From assembly GCA_937925335.1 (NCBI GenBank), contig CALEWY010000091.1, positions 1 through 48,722 on the forward strand: a stretch of DNA of 48,722 nt, written 5' to 3'. This DNA comes from an uncultured Acidimicrobiales bacterium (GTDB lineage: Bacteria > Actinomycetota > Acidimicrobiia > Acidimicrobiales > SZUA-35). The first letter of the stretch is position 1; the number at the start of each line of letters is the position of its first letter. Shown here piece by piece: positions 39,022 through 47,591 of the stretch. A model generated the notes under the pieces. The model searched no databases. It saw only the letters and a list, made by a program, of their open reading frames with translations, and was not told the DNA's origin. The position numbers and the translations under genes are program-made.

Positions 39022-41406
39022 GTGGTCGAGGCAGTGCGCACAGCGGATGCAGAATGCTCCGCCAACGATTCAGATGCAGAATGCTCCGCCAATGATTTCG
39101 GTGCCGTTGAGCATGCTGCCGTTGAGTCTGCCGACATGGCCGGTGCGATCTCCCGCCTTGAAGACGACGGGCGACTTGTCCACCGAGAGATCGTCCTGGC
39201 TCGTGATGCCACCTTTGCGGATCTCGCCCGCCCGCTGCCGCCGTCGATCGCTCACGTCGTGCCGCCGCAAGGTTTGTTCTCCCACCAGGCCGAGGCAATC
39301 GATCTCGTGCGTGACGGACGATCGGTGGTGGTGGCCACGGGAACATCGTCAGGAAAGTCGATGTGCTACCAGGTGCCGATCGCCGAATCGATCGTCAGTG
39401 GGATTCGCTCGGGCACCTCACTCCTGCTCTACCCAACCAAGGCATTGGCGCAAGATCAGCTTCGTTCGTTCGGTGAACTCGAGGTGCCTGGCCTTCAAGC
39501 CTCAACCTATGACGGCGACACCGGTCGAGACGTGCGCACCTGGGCTCGTTCGAACGCCAACGTGTTGCTCACCAATCCCGAGATGCTCCATCACGGGATC
39601 CTCCCCCACCACGCGAAGTGGGCCACGTTCTTAAAGCGGCTCGAGCACGTCGTGATCGACGAGCTTCACGTGCTGCGCGGGATCTTCGGAACCCACGTCG
39701 CTCATCTGATGCGTCGGCTCCAGCGTGCGTGTGCGCTGTATGGATCTGACCCCACGTTTGTCTTCACGTCCGCCACGATCGGCAAACCCGAAGTCCTGGC
39801 TTCGGAGCTGTGCGGCAAACCCGTCGTCGCCGTGAGCAAGGACGGCTCGCCGAGCGGCACCCGCAACATTGCGTTGGTCCAGCCGGCACTGGTCGACGTC
39901 GACAAAGGCATTCGGCAATCGCCGGCGAGCGAGACCATCAAGGTGGTGTCCGAGCTCGTCACCTCAGGGCATCGGGTCATTGCGTTCTGCGCCAGCCGCG
40001 CGCTGACCGAACGAGTGGCGGCCGGCGTCGCCCGAGCGCTCCCACCTGCACTAGCCGGCACCGTGCGACCTTACCGCTCCGGCTATTTGGCTGCCGAACG
40101 ACGAGAAATTGAAGCCGAACTCGTGGCCGGAACCGTGCGAGCCGTCGTCACCACCAGTGCTCTCGAACTTGGCATCGACATCGGTGGACTCGACGCAACG
40201 GTGCTGTGCGGGTTCCCCGGAACCATCGCATCGTTCTGGCAACAGATCGGCCGGGCCGGGCGTTCACAACAGGAGTCGCTTGCGGTGCTCGTCGCAGGTG
40301 ACGACCAGCTCGACCAGTGGTTCGTCAACCATCCCGACGATCTCTTCGCACGGCCGCCGGAGCCAGCGGTGGTCAACGTCGACAATCCGAACATCCTCGA
40401 TCCGCATCTCGGATGTGCGGCCTATGAGCATCCGCTGATGCCGGGTGATGCCCGGTGGTGGGGCGAACTCGACGACGGCATCCGCCGCCTCGTCGTCGAA
40501 GACGAATTGCGTATTCGGCCCGACCGCCGGCGGGTGCCGCGTGCGGTGTGGGGTGGCCGCGGGATGCCCTTCCACCGTATTGGATTGCGCTCGGCGTCAA
40601 CCGGTGAGGCGCGCATCGTTGATGAGGACGATCAGTTGATCGGCACGGTCGAGCTTGGCCGTGCCGCTTCACTCGTGCACGAGGGTGCGGTCTATCTGCA
40701 CCGCGGTCAGCCGTGGAAGATTCAAGAACTCGATTTGCACGCCCGCACCGCTCGGGCCCGCAAGGACGATGGCAAGACATGGACGCAGACCAAGTCGAAC
40801 ATTGCGATCGAAGTGATCTCGTCGAAGGAGTCGAAGCCCGTCGGGGCATCGCTTCTCCACCTCGGCATGGTTCGCGTGACCACCACGGTGACGGGCTACC
40901 AGGTGCGCGAGACGGGCAGCCGAACGCTGCTCGACACGGTCGATCTCGACGTTGAGCCAGAAGAACTCGAAACCACGGCGATTTGGTACGAGTGGCAGCA
41001 CGACCTGATCGACCAGGCCGGGATCCGCGATTTCAAGCTGCCCGGTGCGCTGCACGCGGCCGAGCACGCAGCCATCGGCATCCTGCCGCTCTTCACGATC
41101 TGCGACCGATGGGATGTTGGCGGTGTTTCGATTGCGGCTGCGCCCGAAACCGACCTGCCAACGGTGTTCATTTACGACGGTTACCCCGGTGGAGCAGGCA
41201 TCGCCGACCTTGCCTACAGCGCTGCCGATCGCCACCTCGAAGCGACGGCGCAGGTGCTCGAGACCTGTGGCTGCACCACCGGTTGCCCCTCGTGTGTGCA
41301 GTCGCCAAAGTGCGGCAACGGCAACGATCCGCTTGAGAAGATGGCAGCGTTGGCCTTGCTCCGCACCACGCTCGGGTCAGCCGACAATCCCGCCGAGCCC
41401 TTCTGA
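39022..41406 (+). CDS. DEAD/DEAH helicase with DUF1998, MrfA/Hrq1 type
   Basis: A 794-residue superfamily 2 DNA helicase. Motifs: Q-like FSHQAEAI, Walker A VATGTSSGKS, LLLYPTKALAQDQL, DELH box VVIDELHVLRG, FTSATIG, then TTSALELGIDIGGLD and QQIGRAGRS in the second RecA domain. The C-terminal DUF1998 region has IYDGYPGGAGIAD and a Cys cluster, CGCTTGCPSCVQSPKCG, which in MrfA binds metal. This family (Bacillus MrfA, yeast Hrq1) repairs DNA crosslinks and bulky lesions. The first about 40 residues include a 9-residue duplication (DAECSANDS/DAECSANDF). Start GTG 39022 is supported by the adjacent promoter box; ATG at 39136 is the alternative. It diverges from the photolyase-family gene. Confidence 0.94.
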   Translation: MVEAVRTADAECSANDSDAECSANDFGAVEHAAVESADMAGAISRLEDDGRLVHREIVLARDATFADLARPLPPSIAHVVPPQGLFSHQAEAIDLVRDGRSVVVATGTSSGKSMCYQVPIAESIVSGIRSGTSLLLYPTKALAQDQLRSFGELEVPGLQASTYDGDTGRDVRTWARSNANVLLTNPEMLHHGILPHHAKWATFLKRLEHVVIDELHVLRGIFGTHVAHLMRRLQRACALYGSDPTFVFTSATIGKPEVLASELCGKPVVAVSKDGSPSGTRNIALVQPALVDVDKGIRQSPASETIKVVSELVTSGHRVIAFCASRALTERVAAGVARALPPALAGTVRPYRSGYLAAERREIEAELVAGTVRAVVTTSALELGIDIGGLDATVLCGFPGTIASFWQQIGRAGRSQQESLAVLVAGDDQLDQWFVNHPDDLFARPPEPAVVNVDNPNILDPHLGCAAYEHPLMPGDARWWGELDDGIRRLVVEDELRIRPDRRRVPRAVWGGRGMPFHRIGLRSASTGEARIVDEDDQLIGTVELGRAASLVHEGAVYLHRGQPWKIQELDLHARTARARKDDGKTWTQTKSNIAIEVISSKESKPVGASLLHLGMVRVTTTVTGYQVRETGSRTLLDTVDLDVEPEELETTAIWYEWQHDLIDQAGIRDFKLPGALHAAEHAAIGILPLFTICDRWDVGGVSIAAAPETDLPTVFIYDGYPGGAGIADLAYSAADRHLEATAQVLETCGCTTGCPSCVQSPKCGNGNDPLEKMAALALLRTTLGSADNPAEPF
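39046..39099 (+). repeat. 27-bp tandem duplication in the helicase N-terminus
   Basis: Two adjacent 27-bp copies (39046-39072 and 39073-39099) share GATGCAGAATGCTCCGCCAA and differ at three positions. They keep the reading frame and encode DAECSANDS and DAECSANDF. Confidence 0.9.
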
Positions 41407-41434
41407 GGTGGCGCGTTCTGGCATGAGGGCGTAG

Positions 41435-41683
41435 GCGTGGCGCACGACTGGCACGGCCAACGTGTGTTGCGAGTCGACTGTGCGCGATGCCGCTGCACTC
41501 GACTACCGAGTCGTCACGGTGGCTGATGCGAACGCCGCGCAATCAGACGCCGTGCTCAACGCAACACTTCACACCGTTTACCGATCCTTTGGCGACGTTC
41601 GGCCCTCCGCTGAGGTGATCGAACTGCTCGCCACCGGCTCCGCGCACAAGCAGGCTTCACGCCAGCCCCGGGCTGCACGCTGA
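41435..41683 (+). pseudogene. Remnant of an isochorismatase-like cysteine hydrolase
   Basis: Only the C-terminal part of a cysteine hydrolase remains. In one frame from about 41435 to the stop at 41683 it reads TTGTANVCCESTVRDAA, then LDYRVVTVADANAA and NATLHTVYRSFGDVRP, matching the family's TGxxTNVCxESTxRDA and downstream blocks. The catalytic Cys is kept, but the N-terminal half with the catalytic Asp and Lys is missing; an in-frame TAG lies just upstream (41432) and the helicase gene ends 29 bp before that. A GTG at 41462 could start a 73-residue peptide, but it would lack a fold core. A deletion next to the helicase is the likely cause. Confidence 0.8.
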
Positions 41684-41867
41684 GGTGCCGTTCGAAGAAC
41701 TTGACGCCTCGATCACGTTCTTGGTCGACGGTGTGGCCGGCAAGCTCACCGGCCGACCAACCGCATTCCAGGTAGGTGGCGGCGACATCTAGCCGTCCGG
41801 ATGATCCTATGAAGACTGGGCACAGCGGCTCTTTCCCGCCACGCGTCAGCGGTGGAAGCCTTAGGGG
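41684..41867. other. Non-coding stretch before the second DUF4214 gene
   Basis: No gene, RNA or strong repeat was recognised. Together with the pseudogene it makes 461 bp without an intact gene between the helicase and the DUF4214 gene. The last 20 bp before the ATG (GCCTTAGGGG) may hold the promoter or ribosome-binding signal of the DUF4214 gene. Confidence 0.5.
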
Positions 41868-43118
41868 ATGCGTCGCCTCGTCGTCATCGTTGCCGCCCTT
41901 CTTGCGACCATCGTCGGGGCACCATCCGTCGCCGTCTCTCAAACCCCTGACGAGACCTACGAACAGATCATCAACGATCCGAAGCTGACCCGGGAACACT
42001 CGACCGTCATTCGTCTTTACCAGGCCGTTCTCGGCCGTCAGCCGGAGCCAGAAGGCGTTCGGTTCTGGCTTGATGCGTTCGATTCGGACGACTGGACGAC
42101 TCGCCGCATCGCAAGCTTCTTTGCCACCTCCGACGAGTTCGTGGGGACCTATGGCGACACCGATAACGAAGCATTCATGAACGCCATCTACACGAACGTG
42201 CTCGGCCGCAGCCCCGATCCGGACGGAGGAGCCTTCTGGCTCAGCCAACTCAACGACGGTATGGAGCGCGGCGAAATGGTGTTGCTCATCTCGAATGCCT
42301 CCGAGTTCATCGACGCTTACCCACTTCCTTCCGACATTCCAGACTTCTCGGCGATCACTCGCGGCACGATGACGTTGTCACAAACGTTTGAGGTCGATGG
42401 CGAACTCGTCACTTCCACGATGATCGTTGCCTTCGACCTTGCCGCTCCCCAGCCAGTGACCCATCAGTGGTTCGATGCGAGCGATGTGATCGCCACGTAC
42501 GGCGAGCGAGAAGCCCAGCGGCTCTTTGATGAACAAGAGCAGTGTGTCGCTGAAGCCGCTCCCGAAGAGACGACGGCCGGCTGTGACCGAGCACAAGGCT
42601 TTGCGTTCCTCGGAGCAAACCTCGAACCGTCAGAGTCCTTTTCGGTCGGAACCTTCGCTCAGGTCCGAGCTGGCGAAGCTCCGGGCGCCGTGACGACGGC
42701 AGGCCATCACGGCAACGCCATCAACGGGATCAGCACCATGTTCGAGCGGTACTGGCCCGGCGATGGAGGCGAAGGCAGTGGCCAAACGCAACTGATCGAT
42801 CCGGCGAACGCCGATCTCTGGGCATCGATCGAGCCGCATGCCTTCGTGATCGGGGTGATCTTCGACCACCGCAACGCAGCATCGGTGCTCGAACAGATTG
42901 CCCTCACGCCACACGCAGCCGAACCCTCGGAAGGCGGGACGGTCTGGACCGCTCGAAACGAGCAAGACCAACCATTCGCCGGCCTTGTTGAACTCGACGG
43001 ATGGACTCTCGTTGAGTCAACGGTGACGATCACCACACAGGTCGAACCCGGCGCACTCGACGTGCCGTCGCCGTTGCTCACTCGAGACGAGATGCTCGAC
43101 CTCTTCGTCAACCCTTGA
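41868..43118 (+). CDS. Secreted DUF4214-domain protein (second copy)
   Basis: Exported protein (416 aa) with signal peptide MRRLVVIVAALLATIVGAP ending near VAVSQ. The DUF4214 region (about residues 30-150) has VIRLYQAVLGRQPEPEGV and YTNVLGRSPDPDGGAFWL, then RGEMVLLISNASEF, closely parallel to the gene at 26652-27788. The C-terminal half (about 165-416) differs from that protein. It includes GHHGNAINGISTMFERYW and AFVIGVIFDHRNAASVLEQI and resembles no family I can name. ATG at 41868 follows TTAGGGG directly. It may be surface-bound or released; function unknown. Confidence 0.9.
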   Translation: MRRLVVIVAALLATIVGAPSVAVSQTPDETYEQIINDPKLTREHSTVIRLYQAVLGRQPEPEGVRFWLDAFDSDDWTTRRIASFFATSDEFVGTYGDTDNEAFMNAIYTNVLGRSPDPDGGAFWLSQLNDGMERGEMVLLISNASEFIDAYPLPSDIPDFSAITRGTMTLSQTFEVDGELVTSTMIVAFDLAAPQPVTHQWFDASDVIATYGEREAQRLFDEQEQCVAEAAPEETTAGCDRAQGFAFLGANLEPSESFSVGTFAQVRAGEAPGAVTTAGHHGNAINGISTMFERYWPGDGGEGSGQTQLIDPANADLWASIEPHAFVIGVIFDHRNAASVLEQIALTPHAAEPSEGGTVWTARNEQDQPFAGLVELDGWTLVESTVTITTQVEPGALDVPSPLLTRDEMLDLFVNP

Positions 43119-43155
43119 GACTCTCGCCGCTTTCGCTGGGGAGCGGGGACCCACC

Positions 43156-43161
43156 TAGTCT
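43156..43161 (+). promoter_or_regulatory. Probable -10 box of the SDR gene
   Basis: TAGTCT, 6 nt before the ATG at 43168. Confidence 0.5.
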
Positions 43162-43167
43162 CCGGCC

Positions 43168-43920
43168 ATGAGTGGACTCGCCATTGTGACCGGAGGTGCC
43201 CGAGGAATCGGGCTGGCCATCGTTCGAGCGTTGCTCGAACAAGGTGTTGTGGAACGGGTCGCCGTGTTCGACTTGGCCGAAGGAATCATCCCCGCCGAGG
43301 GTTCGCTTCCCGAGGTTCCGATCTACGCATGCGACGTCACGGACGAGGAGTCGGTGCGGGCTGCCTACGCCATGGTTGGCGAAGTGCCAACCGTGCTCGT
43401 GAACAACGCTGGTGGCGGGCGCCTCGACCGCGTGCAAGACGGCGCCGAGGGAGCGAACGACGCGTTCGACCCGTTCGGTTCAGTCGAGAGCTTCCGAGCG
43501 ATGGTTGACCTCAACCTCACCTCGGCCCACATCGTGACGCGGGTGATCGGGCCCGACCTCAAGCCTGGTGCGGCTATCTGCAATACGTCTTCGATCGCCG
43601 GGCTGATCGCGAGCTCGCTGTTCTCCTACGGCGCAGCAAAGGCTGGCTTGATCAACTGGACCAAGACGATGGCGAAGGCGCTCGCGCCGAAGAACATCCG
43701 CGTCAACGCAGTGGCACCGGGCATCATTCGCACCCAGCTGTGGGAGGCAATGCAGCCGAATCAGGACGACTACGACGCCATGATCAAAGAGATCATGCCG
43801 ATGCAGCAGGATCAGAGCCCGGAAGACATCGCTGACGCGGTTGCGTTCTTGTGTTCGGACCGAGCATCGCAGATCACCGGTGAGGTGATCACGATCGACG
43901 GCGGCCTCACGCTTCGTTAA
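43168..43920 (+). CDS. Short-chain dehydrogenase/reductase
   Basis: NAD(P)-dependent oxidoreductase (250 aa). Motifs are VTGGARGIGLAI (residues 7-18), CDVTDEES, VNNAGGG, SSIAG, YGAAK (catalytic Tyr and Lys) and PGIIRT; it ends EVITIDGGLTLR, typical of classical FabG-like SDRs. The substrate is unknown. The gene is convergent with another SDR at 43944-44726, with only 23 bp between stops. The two are not close copies. Confidence 0.93.
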   Translation: MSGLAIVTGGARGIGLAIVRALLEQGVVERVAVFDLAEGIIPAEGSLPEVPIYACDVTDEESVRAAYAMVGEVPTVLVNNAGGGRLDRVQDGAEGANDAFDPFGSVESFRAMVDLNLTSAHIVTRVIGPDLKPGAAICNTSSIAGLIASSLFSYGAAKAGLINWTKTMAKALAPKNIRVNAVAPGIIRTQLWEAMQPNQDDYDAMIKEIMPMQQDQSPEDIADAVAFLCSDRASQITGEVITIDGGLTLR

Positions 43921-43943
43921 AGCGAGGTCGGCATCGACCCCGG

Positions 43944-44726
43944 CTAACCGTGCGTGCTGATGCCACCATCGAGTGGGATGACGTTGCCGGTCATGAACGC
44001 TCCGGCACGGCTGGCCAAGAAGATCACGGTTCCTGCGACGTCTTCGGGTGAACCGATGCGCTTGAGCGGCACCGTTCCTTCGACGATCTTGCGGCTGTCC
44101 GGATCGTCGAGCATGTAACCCATCATCTTCGATTCGAATGGGCCGGGGGCGATCGTGTTGACGGTGATGTGATCCTTCACAACGAAGTGCGCAAGATGGC
44201 GAGCGACCATGTGAACGCCGGCCTTTGAGGCGGAGTAGGAGAAGTTGTCACCGAATGGCACACGGATGCCGTCGATCGATCCGGTCATGATGATTCGGCC
44301 GGGGTCTTCCTCCGTCGCTGCCGCACGAATCTGCGGCAGCAGGGCCTGGCTCAGCATGAAGGGTGCCTTCACGTTGATGTTCATGACTTTGTCGAAACCG
44401 ACGTCGGGGAACTCGCCAAGAGGAGCGCCCCAGGCGGCGCCAGCGTTATTCACGAGGATGTGGAGCTTGTCTTCCTTCTCGGTGAACGCGGCGACGAACG
44501 CGTCCATGCTTTCGCTCGAAGAAAGATCGCACGGAATCGAGATGCACTCGCCGAACTCAGAGAGGCGAGCGGCGGTGGCATCGCAGTCTCCGGCCTTGCG
44601 CGACGTGATATAGGTGCGGACGCCATTCTTGACGAGGCCTTCCGCAATCATCTCGCCAATACCGCGAGAGCCACCGGTGACGATGGCGACTTTTCCGGAC
44701 ACGTCGAAGAGTTCTGAAATCAGCAC
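43944..44726 (-). CDS. Short-chain dehydrogenase/reductase, gluconate-dehydrogenase-like
   Basis: NAD(P)-dependent SDR (260 aa). It begins LFDVSGKVAIVTGGSRGIGE, with cofactor motif TGGSRGIG, then CDLSSSES, VNNAGAAWGAP, TGSIDG, YSASKAG and PGPFESKM. The early LFDVSGKVAIVTG pattern is common in gluconate 5-dehydrogenase and 3-oxoacyl reductase-like SDRs. GTG at 44726 gives MLISEL. It lies 128 bp downstream of the proline-racemase-family gene in the same direction, so a shared pathway for hydroxyproline or another amino-acid derivative is possible but unproven. Confidence 0.92.
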   Translation of the reverse strand: MLISELFDVSGKVAIVTGGSRGIGEMIAEGLVKNGVRTYITSRKAGDCDATAARLSEFGECISIPCDLSSSESMDAFVAAFTEKEDKLHILVNNAGAAWGAPLGEFPDVGFDKVMNINVKAPFMLSQALLPQIRAAATEEDPGRIIMTGSIDGIRVPFGDNFSYSASKAGVHMVARHLAHFVVKDHITVNTIAPGPFESKMMGYMLDDPDSRKIVEGTVPLKRIGSPEDVAGTVIFLASRAGAFMTGNVIPLDGGISTHG

Positions 44727-44854
44727 GCGGTGATGGTTGCCGAGAGCGCCCGAAACGACAACTCGGCGAGGCGATTACCCCTTGGCACAGAAGGGAGCGG
44801 GTCCCGCTCGAGTCCTCACTCCGCTGGACGGGCGGCCGAGGTTCGCGCTGAGGG

Positions 44855-45886
44855 TCAGCCCATCGGCCAGGTGTCGCCGACTCGGTAGCCCTCCGGCCAG
44901 GGGTCGGTTGGGTCGAGGCGGTATTGATGTGTGCCGGTGAGCCACACCGTGCCAGACACCGTTGGGATGATGGCGGGGCGGTCGCCGACCGATGTGGTGT
45001 TGGTGATCGTGCCGACGAAGGTGGAGTCGATGATCGACTTCATCACGAGCTGATCGCCAACCTCGGCTTGGCCTTTTGCCGCCAGCATCGCAAGGCGAGC
45101 GGAGACGGCCGTGCCGGTTGGAGAGCGGTCGAGCTTTCCTGGCTCGACGAGGGTGGTCGATCGTTGCGTGAGCGTGTTGCCGTTGCGCTCGAGCGGGCCG
45201 GCGATCTGACAGAACGAAATGTGGTTCCACTCGATGTCGTCGGTTGGATAGCGGAAGCCGAGCTGTTCGTTCGCTGCCGCCGCGACCCGTCGACCGATGG
45301 CGACGAGGTCGGCCGCCTCGCTCGGTTCAATGCTGAACCCAAGGTCGGCAGCGTCGACGAGCACGAAGCTGTCACCACCGAATGCCGTGTCGACACGCAG
45401 CGAGCCGATGCCTTCGACGTCGATCATGGCATCGAGACGATCAGCGAACGACGCGACGTTGGTGATGGTGACCTTCTCGACCTTGCCGTCGCGGCATCGC
45501 GCTTCGATCGGCACCAGGCCCGCCGGTGCTTCAAGTGTGATGTTCGTGATCGGCTCGACCATCTCGACGATGCCCGTCTCGAGCACGACGGTCGCAACAC
45601 ACATCGAGTTCGACCCAGACATCGGCGGCGTGTGCACCGGTTCCATGATGATGAAGCCGATATCGGCGTCCGGCGAGACGGCGGGGACGAGCAGGTTGAC
45701 GTGACGAAACACACCGCCGCGAGGCTCGTTCAACATGTGGTTGCGCAGGCGGCCATCCTCTGCGATCCAACGCGACTGCTCCCAGATGGTGTTGCCAGGC
45801 GGCACGGGAACACCGTCGACGATCACGTCACCGACCTCACCCTCGGCATGGCAGCTGACGGTGTGAATGACCGACTCCGGATCCAT
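44855..45886 (-). CDS. Proline racemase family protein with Ser/Thr in place of both catalytic Cys
   Basis: A 343-residue enzyme of the proline racemase / hydroxyproline epimerase / trans-3-hydroxyproline dehydratase family. It shows SCHAEGEVGDVI, GGVFRHVNLLVP and LEAPAGLV. At the first catalytic site the usual MCGH reads MSGS (Ser90); at the second, DRSPCG reads DRSPTG (Thr257). Thr at the second site is typical of trans-3-hydroxy-L-proline dehydratases, whereas racemases and epimerases need Cys there. Dehydration of a hydroxyproline-like substrate is thus more likely than racemisation. The start is ATG at 45886, with CACACT 6 nt upstream. An SDR gene follows in the same direction. Confidence 0.9.
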   Translation of the reverse strand: MDPESVIHTVSCHAEGEVGDVIVDGVPVPPGNTIWEQSRWIAEDGRLRNHMLNEPRGGVFRHVNLLVPAVSPDADIGFIIMEPVHTPPMSGSNSMCVATVVLETGIVEMVEPITNITLEAPAGLVPIEARCRDGKVEKVTITNVASFADRLDAMIDVEGIGSLRVDTAFGGDSFVLVDAADLGFSIEPSEAADLVAIGRRVAAAANEQLGFRYPTDDIEWNHISFCQIAGPLERNGNTLTQRSTTLVEPGKLDRSPTGTAVSARLAMLAAKGQAEVGDQLVMKSIIDSTFVGTITNTTSVGDRPAIIPTVSGTVWLTGTHQYRLDPTDPWPEGYRVGDTWPMG

Positions 45887-45957
45887 GGGCAGAGTGTGCC
45901 ACTCGTGTGGACGTGGCTCTGCGATCGCTCGCCCGTTGGGCGCAGAGGCTTGGACGG

Positions 45958-46383
45958 TCAGTCGCTCACATCAGCTTTGGCGGTGGTGCGTGTCGGTGTG
46001 AGACGAACGAGCAGCTCACCCGCAACGCCGTTGCGGGCGCCAAACTCTTCGGCCCGATCAGCGCCCATGTAACGCCCACCAATTTCGGTTGCCTTGGTTC
46101 GGATCTCGTCGAGATCCTCGCTGAACGTGATGGTGCCGTCGATCTTCACAAAGCTGAATGGCGGTGTCTGGTCGTCGACGACGAGCGACGCCCGGCCTTC
46201 GCGGCGGAGCGCCTTGGCCTTACCAGCGGTCTCGTGGGTGTTGAAGACGATGTCTTCGCCATCGAGCACGAACCAGATCGGAGCGACGTGCGGACTGCCG
46301 TCCTTGCCAACCCACGCAAGCTTGCCCGTGCGGGTGCCCGCCATCAAGAAGCTGGCTGTCTCTGATGGCGTCATATCTCGCAT
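45958..46383 (-). CDS. Rv1155-like split-barrel protein (F420- or FMN-dependent)
   Basis: A 141-residue pyridoxamine-oxidase-fold protein of the actinobacterial Rv1155 type. It shows MAGTRTGKLAWVGKDGSPHV, APIWFVLDGEDIVFNTHE and GKAKALRREGRASLVVDD, followed by FSFVKIDGTITF. These match F420-dependent biliverdin-reductase-like proteins, and the sequence ends with a charged tail. Cofactor use is inferred from the family. Starts at 46383 or 46374 are both possible. It lies upstream of the proline-racemase-family gene by 71 bp in the same direction. Confidence 0.9.
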   Translation of the reverse strand: MRDMTPSETASFLMAGTRTGKLAWVGKDGSPHVAPIWFVLDGEDIVFNTHETAGKAKALRREGRASLVVDDQTPPFSFVKIDGTITFSEDLDEIRTKATEIGGRYMGADRAEEFGARNGVAGELLVRLTPTRTTAKADVSD

Positions 46384-46672
46384 ACGTCATCGAACCCCGA
46401 GCACAGCGCAAGTGTTCCTTCTACGGGAGACCCGGCCACTGCTCAAGGACGCCAAAACACCGTCCCCGAGACCGAGATCTCAACCACCTGAGCCTCTACA
46501 AACTAGGGGCGCTTCAAACCCTGCGTGTCAACCCAAGCCTGGGAAGTCCCACCTAAGCGAGCGGACACTTCGGCAGAGACCTGCGAACCGCAACGAGTGA
46601 GCGGAGCCAGCGGCGAGACGCTCGTGAATCCCGATCGCCTCATGACACCGACGTTCGACGTCGTCCGGACCG
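46384..46672. other. Non-coding stretch, nothing recognised
   Basis: About 290 bp between the Rv1155-like start and the DUF1963-like stop. Open frames exist on both strands but none resembles a protein family or carries a convincing start signal. No tRNA, repeat or strong hairpin was seen. Confidence 0.5.
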
Positions 46673-47464
46673 TCACGCCGGAGTCTGGCCGAAGGCAAAC
46701 TCCGAAAAGTCATTCGACTCCACATCCCTGGGACGCAAGTAGGCAACATGTTCGATGTCGTCACGCACAAGCAAAAAGGGGCGATGAGTCTCAAGCCCGT
46801 ACGCCCAGCTATCAGCCCGAACGCCGAGATGCCCGAACAACTGAATCGGCGGGGGATCCTCATGGTTCACGATGAAATCACTCTCGTCGAATAATTGCAG
46901 CTGCACCGCAATCCCATCGATCGTTACCGGCTCGTAGTGGTCAGGAAGCGACCACCCAGCCTCGACTCCCAACAGCGACGCTGAAACCGGGTTGCCGTGA
47001 ACCAGCGACGACCCTAGGTCATCTGAGGTGGGATCGAAGCCCAGATCGTCAACGATCCTTAGCGCTCCAACTCCGCCACCACGGTTGACAATCAGACCGG
47101 GATGTCCCAGCTGGTTCAGAGCTTTCCACGCCCTCGAATCGACAGCTGGAGCAAAGAAGCACAGCCATCCAGAGGAAGGTTTCGATCGCCAGAACTCGAT
47201 CGGCGGGAGCTTCGCCAGGTCAACAGCCCCAACCATCACTAACGGCTCACCAAGATGGCTTGGCCAGTCTGCCGCGAGTGTTCCGAGCGGTGCGAGACCT
47301 CTCGCGAACGCTACGGCTGCAAGGCCGGAGTCTCCGAGACTCTCGGTCGTGAAGGCAAGAGCTGGCACCGAAAGGCCGAGAAATCGCTCGACGTCCTCAT
47401 CGGAAGACCCCGCAGACAGCGCGGTTCGAATCTGGTCCGGGGTGATCGACGACGCGAAATACAT
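46673..47464 (-). CDS. DUF1963 (YwqG)-like protein
   Basis: A 263-residue cytoplasmic protein. The C-terminal half has PPPIQLFGHLGVRAD and FLLVRDDIEHVAYLRPRDVE, which resemble the PxQLLGYP-type and late strands of DUF1963/YwqG. LVMVGAVDLAKLP matches the FLAQIDLAELP block of the same family, and GWLCFFA the following strand. ATG at 47464 has a good GGGAGG site upstream. Function unknown; family members are often carried with polymorphic toxin or immunity genes, but no such gene is visible here. Confidence 0.65.
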   Translation of the reverse strand: MYFASSITPDQIRTALSAGSSDEDVERFLGLSVPALAFTTESLGDSGLAAVAFARGLAPLGTLAADWPSHLGEPLVMVGAVDLAKLPPIEFWRSKPSSGWLCFFAPAVDSRAWKALNQLGHPGLIVNRGGGVGALRIVDDLGFDPTSDDLGSSLVHGNPVSASLLGVEAGWSLPDHYEPVTIDGIAVQLQLFDESDFIVNHEDPPPIQLFGHLGVRADSWAYGLETHRPFLLVRDDIEHVAYLRPRDVESNDFSEFAFGQTPA

Positions 47465-47591
47465 CAGCAGCTGCCTCCCGATCGAGTTGCGCGATACCCA
47501 GCCATAGCGTACGCCTGTTCCTGCAGCTGTGTGCCGACGCCACCAAGTGCGCTGGCCAGATCACGACACCTCAACCCCATCGGACGCGGAT

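Noticed and set aside
46525-46875. Overlapping open frames on both strands near 46.5-46.9 kb
   Set aside because: Neither resembles a protein family or has a start signal, and the right part is antisense to the DUF1963-like gene.
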